Assembly: GCA_009699165.1 (NCBI GenBank)
Contig: WLOR01000076.1
Span: 1-6,692, forward strand
Direction: 5' to 3'
From: Actinomycetota bacterium
Lineage (GTDB): Bacteria > Actinomycetota > Actinomycetes > Nanopelagicales > Nanopelagicaceae
Length of the DNA stretch: 6,692 nucleotides
Shown: piece by piece, positions 5,276 through 6,692 of the stretch
Numbering within the stretch: position 1 is the first letter of the stretch
Layout of the letters: each line of letters starts with the position of its first letter
Made by a program: the position numbers and the translations under genes
Notes under the pieces: model-generated
What the model was told of the DNA's origin: nothing
The model's input: only the letters and a program-made list of their open reading frames with translations
The model's database searches: none

Positions 5276-6692
5276 TTAATCCCTCTCCTTTACGCGAATA
5301 GCAACTTGAACAGGTGTTCCTGGAAAACCGAACTCTTCCCGAAGCCGACGTTCGATAAAACGTCTATACGAGGCCTCAATCCATCCGCTTGAAAAGACAA
5401 CAAACTTTGGCGGGGCGATACCTGCCTGTGTGGCGTAGTAAATCTTTGGTTGCTTTCCGCCTCTGACTGGAGGTGGGGTTGCACCGATCAACGCTCCAAG
5501 GAATGAGTTGAGCTTTGCAGTAGGTACGCGGCGCTCCCAACTATCGAGGGCAGTGCGGATTGCTGGGGCTAAACGATCTCTGTGCCAGCCGGTCTTTGCT
5601 GCAACGTTGACACGCTGGGCCCACTCGACTTGGTCTAAGTGCCGATCTATCTCGCGATCTAACTGATCGCGTCGATCTTCATCGACCAGATCCCATTTGT
5701 TCATAACAATTACCATCGCCTTGCCGGCCTCTTCAACCATCGTGATGACACGCAAATCTTGTTCGGTGATCGGCTCTGAAGCATCTAAAACAACGACAGC
5801 GACTTCACATCTCTCGAGGGCGCTCTGAGTTCGCAGCGATGCATAGTAATCAGTACCCGATGCTTGATTTGCGCGCTTCTTCAATCCAGCAGTGTCGATA
5901 AATCGCCAGGTCGACCCGCCGAACTCAATTAACTCATCAACGGGATCGCGAGTTGTTCCAGCTGCATCATCGACAATTGAGCGGTTCTCCCCCGCTAAAG
6001 CATTAAGAAGAGATGACTTACCTACGTTTGGTCGACCGATTAATGCAACTTTGCGATAACCATCTTGCGTCTGTGCACCGCCCACTTCAGGTAAATCTTT
6101 TACGATTCGATCTAGTAGATCTCCGCTTCCTCGACCGTGCAGGGCTGAGACGAATATTGGCTCACCAAGACCAAGACTCCACAACGAGTGAGCGTCAGAC
6201 TCTTCGCGCTCTCCATCAACTTTATTTCCAATAAGAATCAGCGGCTTATTTGCTTTGCGTAATCTCTGAACAAGAATGTCATCTTCATCGAGTGCGCCGA
6301 CTTGAGCATCGACAACAAAGGCCAAAACATCTGCCTCCATCATTGCAATCTCTGCGCCAGCGCTTACTTGAATTGAAATTCCGTCGGGCTTTGCTTCCCA
6401 TCCACCTGTATCCATAACAATGAAACGGCGTCCGCCCCACTCGCACTCGTACTGAACTCGATCGCGAGTGACACCAGGAGTGTCTTCAACGATTGCCTCG
6501 CGACGGCCAATGAAGCGATTAATCAAGGTTGATTTACCTACGTTTGGTCGGCCTAAGATTGCGACTATAGGAAGCCCGAGCAATGAACGCTCGCGCAGTA
6601 ACTCCCAAATTCGATCAACCGTCTCTTCTATATTTAAGTGTGTTGAATCAATTTCAACTGCATCGTTTGAGATAACTAAGGGCGAGATTTTG
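5276..6692 (-). CDS. der: Bifunctional cytidylate kinase / ribosome biogenesis GTPase Der fusion; N-terminus outside window
   Basis: Der is a double-GTPase needed for 50S ribosome assembly; Cmk phosphorylates CMP and dCMP. Numbering Der from the TTG at 6583 (435 residues), G domain 1 has GRPNVGKST (11-19), [13 protein letters not shown] (58-62), NKVD (120-123) and SALHG; G domain 2 has GRPNVGKSS (183-191), [12 protein letters not shown] (230-234), NKWD (295-298) and AAKTG. A KH-like domain follows to the end. Upstream of 6583 the same frame stays open to the right edge and encodes a Cmk C-terminus, so translation of Cmk must continue into Der. No ATG or GTG precedes the TTG at 6583 in the visible frame, and no Shine-Dalgarno sequence stands before it, although separate Der from that TTG cannot be excluded. 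Annotated Cmk/Der fusions are known in other actinobacteria. Der is complete; most of Cmk (about 190 residues) is outside. pgsA follows after 4 nt. Confidence 0.93.
   Translation of the reverse strand, partial: KISPLVISNDAVEIDSTHLNIEETVDRIWELLRERSLLGLPIVAILGRPNVGKSTLINRFIGRREAIVEDTPGVTRDRVQYECEWGGRRFIVMDTGGWEAKPDGISIQVSAGAEIAMMEADVLAFVVDAQVGALDEDDILVQRLRKANKPLILIGNKVDGEREESDAHSLWSLGLGEPIFVSALHGRGSGDLLDRIVKDLPEVGGAQTQDGYRKVALIGRPNVGKSSLLNALAGENRSIVDDAAGTTRDPVDELIEFGGSTWRFIDTAGLKKRANQASGTDYYASLRTQSALERCEVAVVVLDASEPITEQDLRVITMVEEAGKAMVIVMNKWDLVDEDRRDQLDREIDRHLDQVEWAQRVNVAAKTGWHRDRLAPAIRTALDSWERRVPTAKLNSFLGALIGATPPPVRGGKQPKIYYATQAGIAPPKFVVFSSGWIEASYRRFIERRLREEFGFPGTPVQVAIRVKERD
6584..6692 (-). 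other. cmk: C-terminal segment of the cytidylate kinase domain within the Cmk-Der fusion
   Basis: These 36 codons read [15 protein letters not shown] followed by [17 protein letters not shown], matching the end of bacterial cytidylate kinases (pattern PLV..DA..iDST.lsIeeVvd.i). The CMP- and ATP-binding parts lie beyond the right edge. The segment leads directly into Der residues [11 protein letters not shown] with no stop and practically no linker. Confidence 0.85.

Noticed and set aside
1..6692. A novel defence, mobile or CRISPR-like system
   Set aside because: All genes are on one strand, belong to known housekeeping or regulatory families, and show uniform composition; no direct repeat array, transposase, integrase or attachment site is visible.

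Overview
The window is a compact, wholly minus-strand stretch of an actinobacterial chromosome. The gene order gcvH - garA - MerR regulator (FtsR type) - bifunctional nuclease (DUF151) - second MerR regulator - gcvP matches the Mycobacterium tuberculosis block Rv1826-Rv1832 as I remember it, and GarA/OdhI and FtsR are actinobacterial proteins. The base composition is low for that phylum (many A/T third positions), gaps are 4-80 nt and genes overlap. This suggests a streamlined, low-GC lineage such as the freshwater Nanopelagicales (acI) group; the lineage is an inference from style and synteny, not a search result.

Layout in transcription order, right to left: (1) 6692-5276, the C-terminal end of cytidylate kinase running in the same frame, without a stop, into the complete double GTPase Der, so a Cmk-Der fusion; (2) 5271-4699, a CDP-alcohol phosphatidyltransferase (PgsA type), 4 nt after der; (3) 4715-4341, GcvH, overlapping pgsA by 17 nt; (4) 4283-3822, a GarA/OdhI FHA protein preceded by a plausible promoter with an overlapping dyad; (5) 3780-3061, an FtsR-like MerR regulator; (6) 3044-2556, a DUF151 bifunctional nuclease family protein; (7) 2478-1948, a second MerR-like regulator (Rv1830/ResR type), preceded by three abutting short dyads; (8) 1928 to the left edge, the first 642 codons of GcvP. 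There are no RNA genes, mobile elements, CRISPR arrays or gene-free stretches above 80 nt.

Functionally the block joins one-carbon/glycine metabolism (GcvH carrier and GcvP decarboxylase) to a 2-oxoglutarate/glutamate switch protein (GarA) and two growth or division regulators. The upstream part (Cmk, Der, PgsA) is nucleotide, ribosome and phospholipid housekeeping. Every gene belongs to a known family and I see no new multi-gene system. The points worth a second look are the linker-less Cmk-Der fusion, the GarA phospho-motif changed from ETTS to ELTS, the garA promoter/dyad, the dyads before the second MerR gene, a possible leaderless gcvP start, and the direct joining of pgsA to gcvH.
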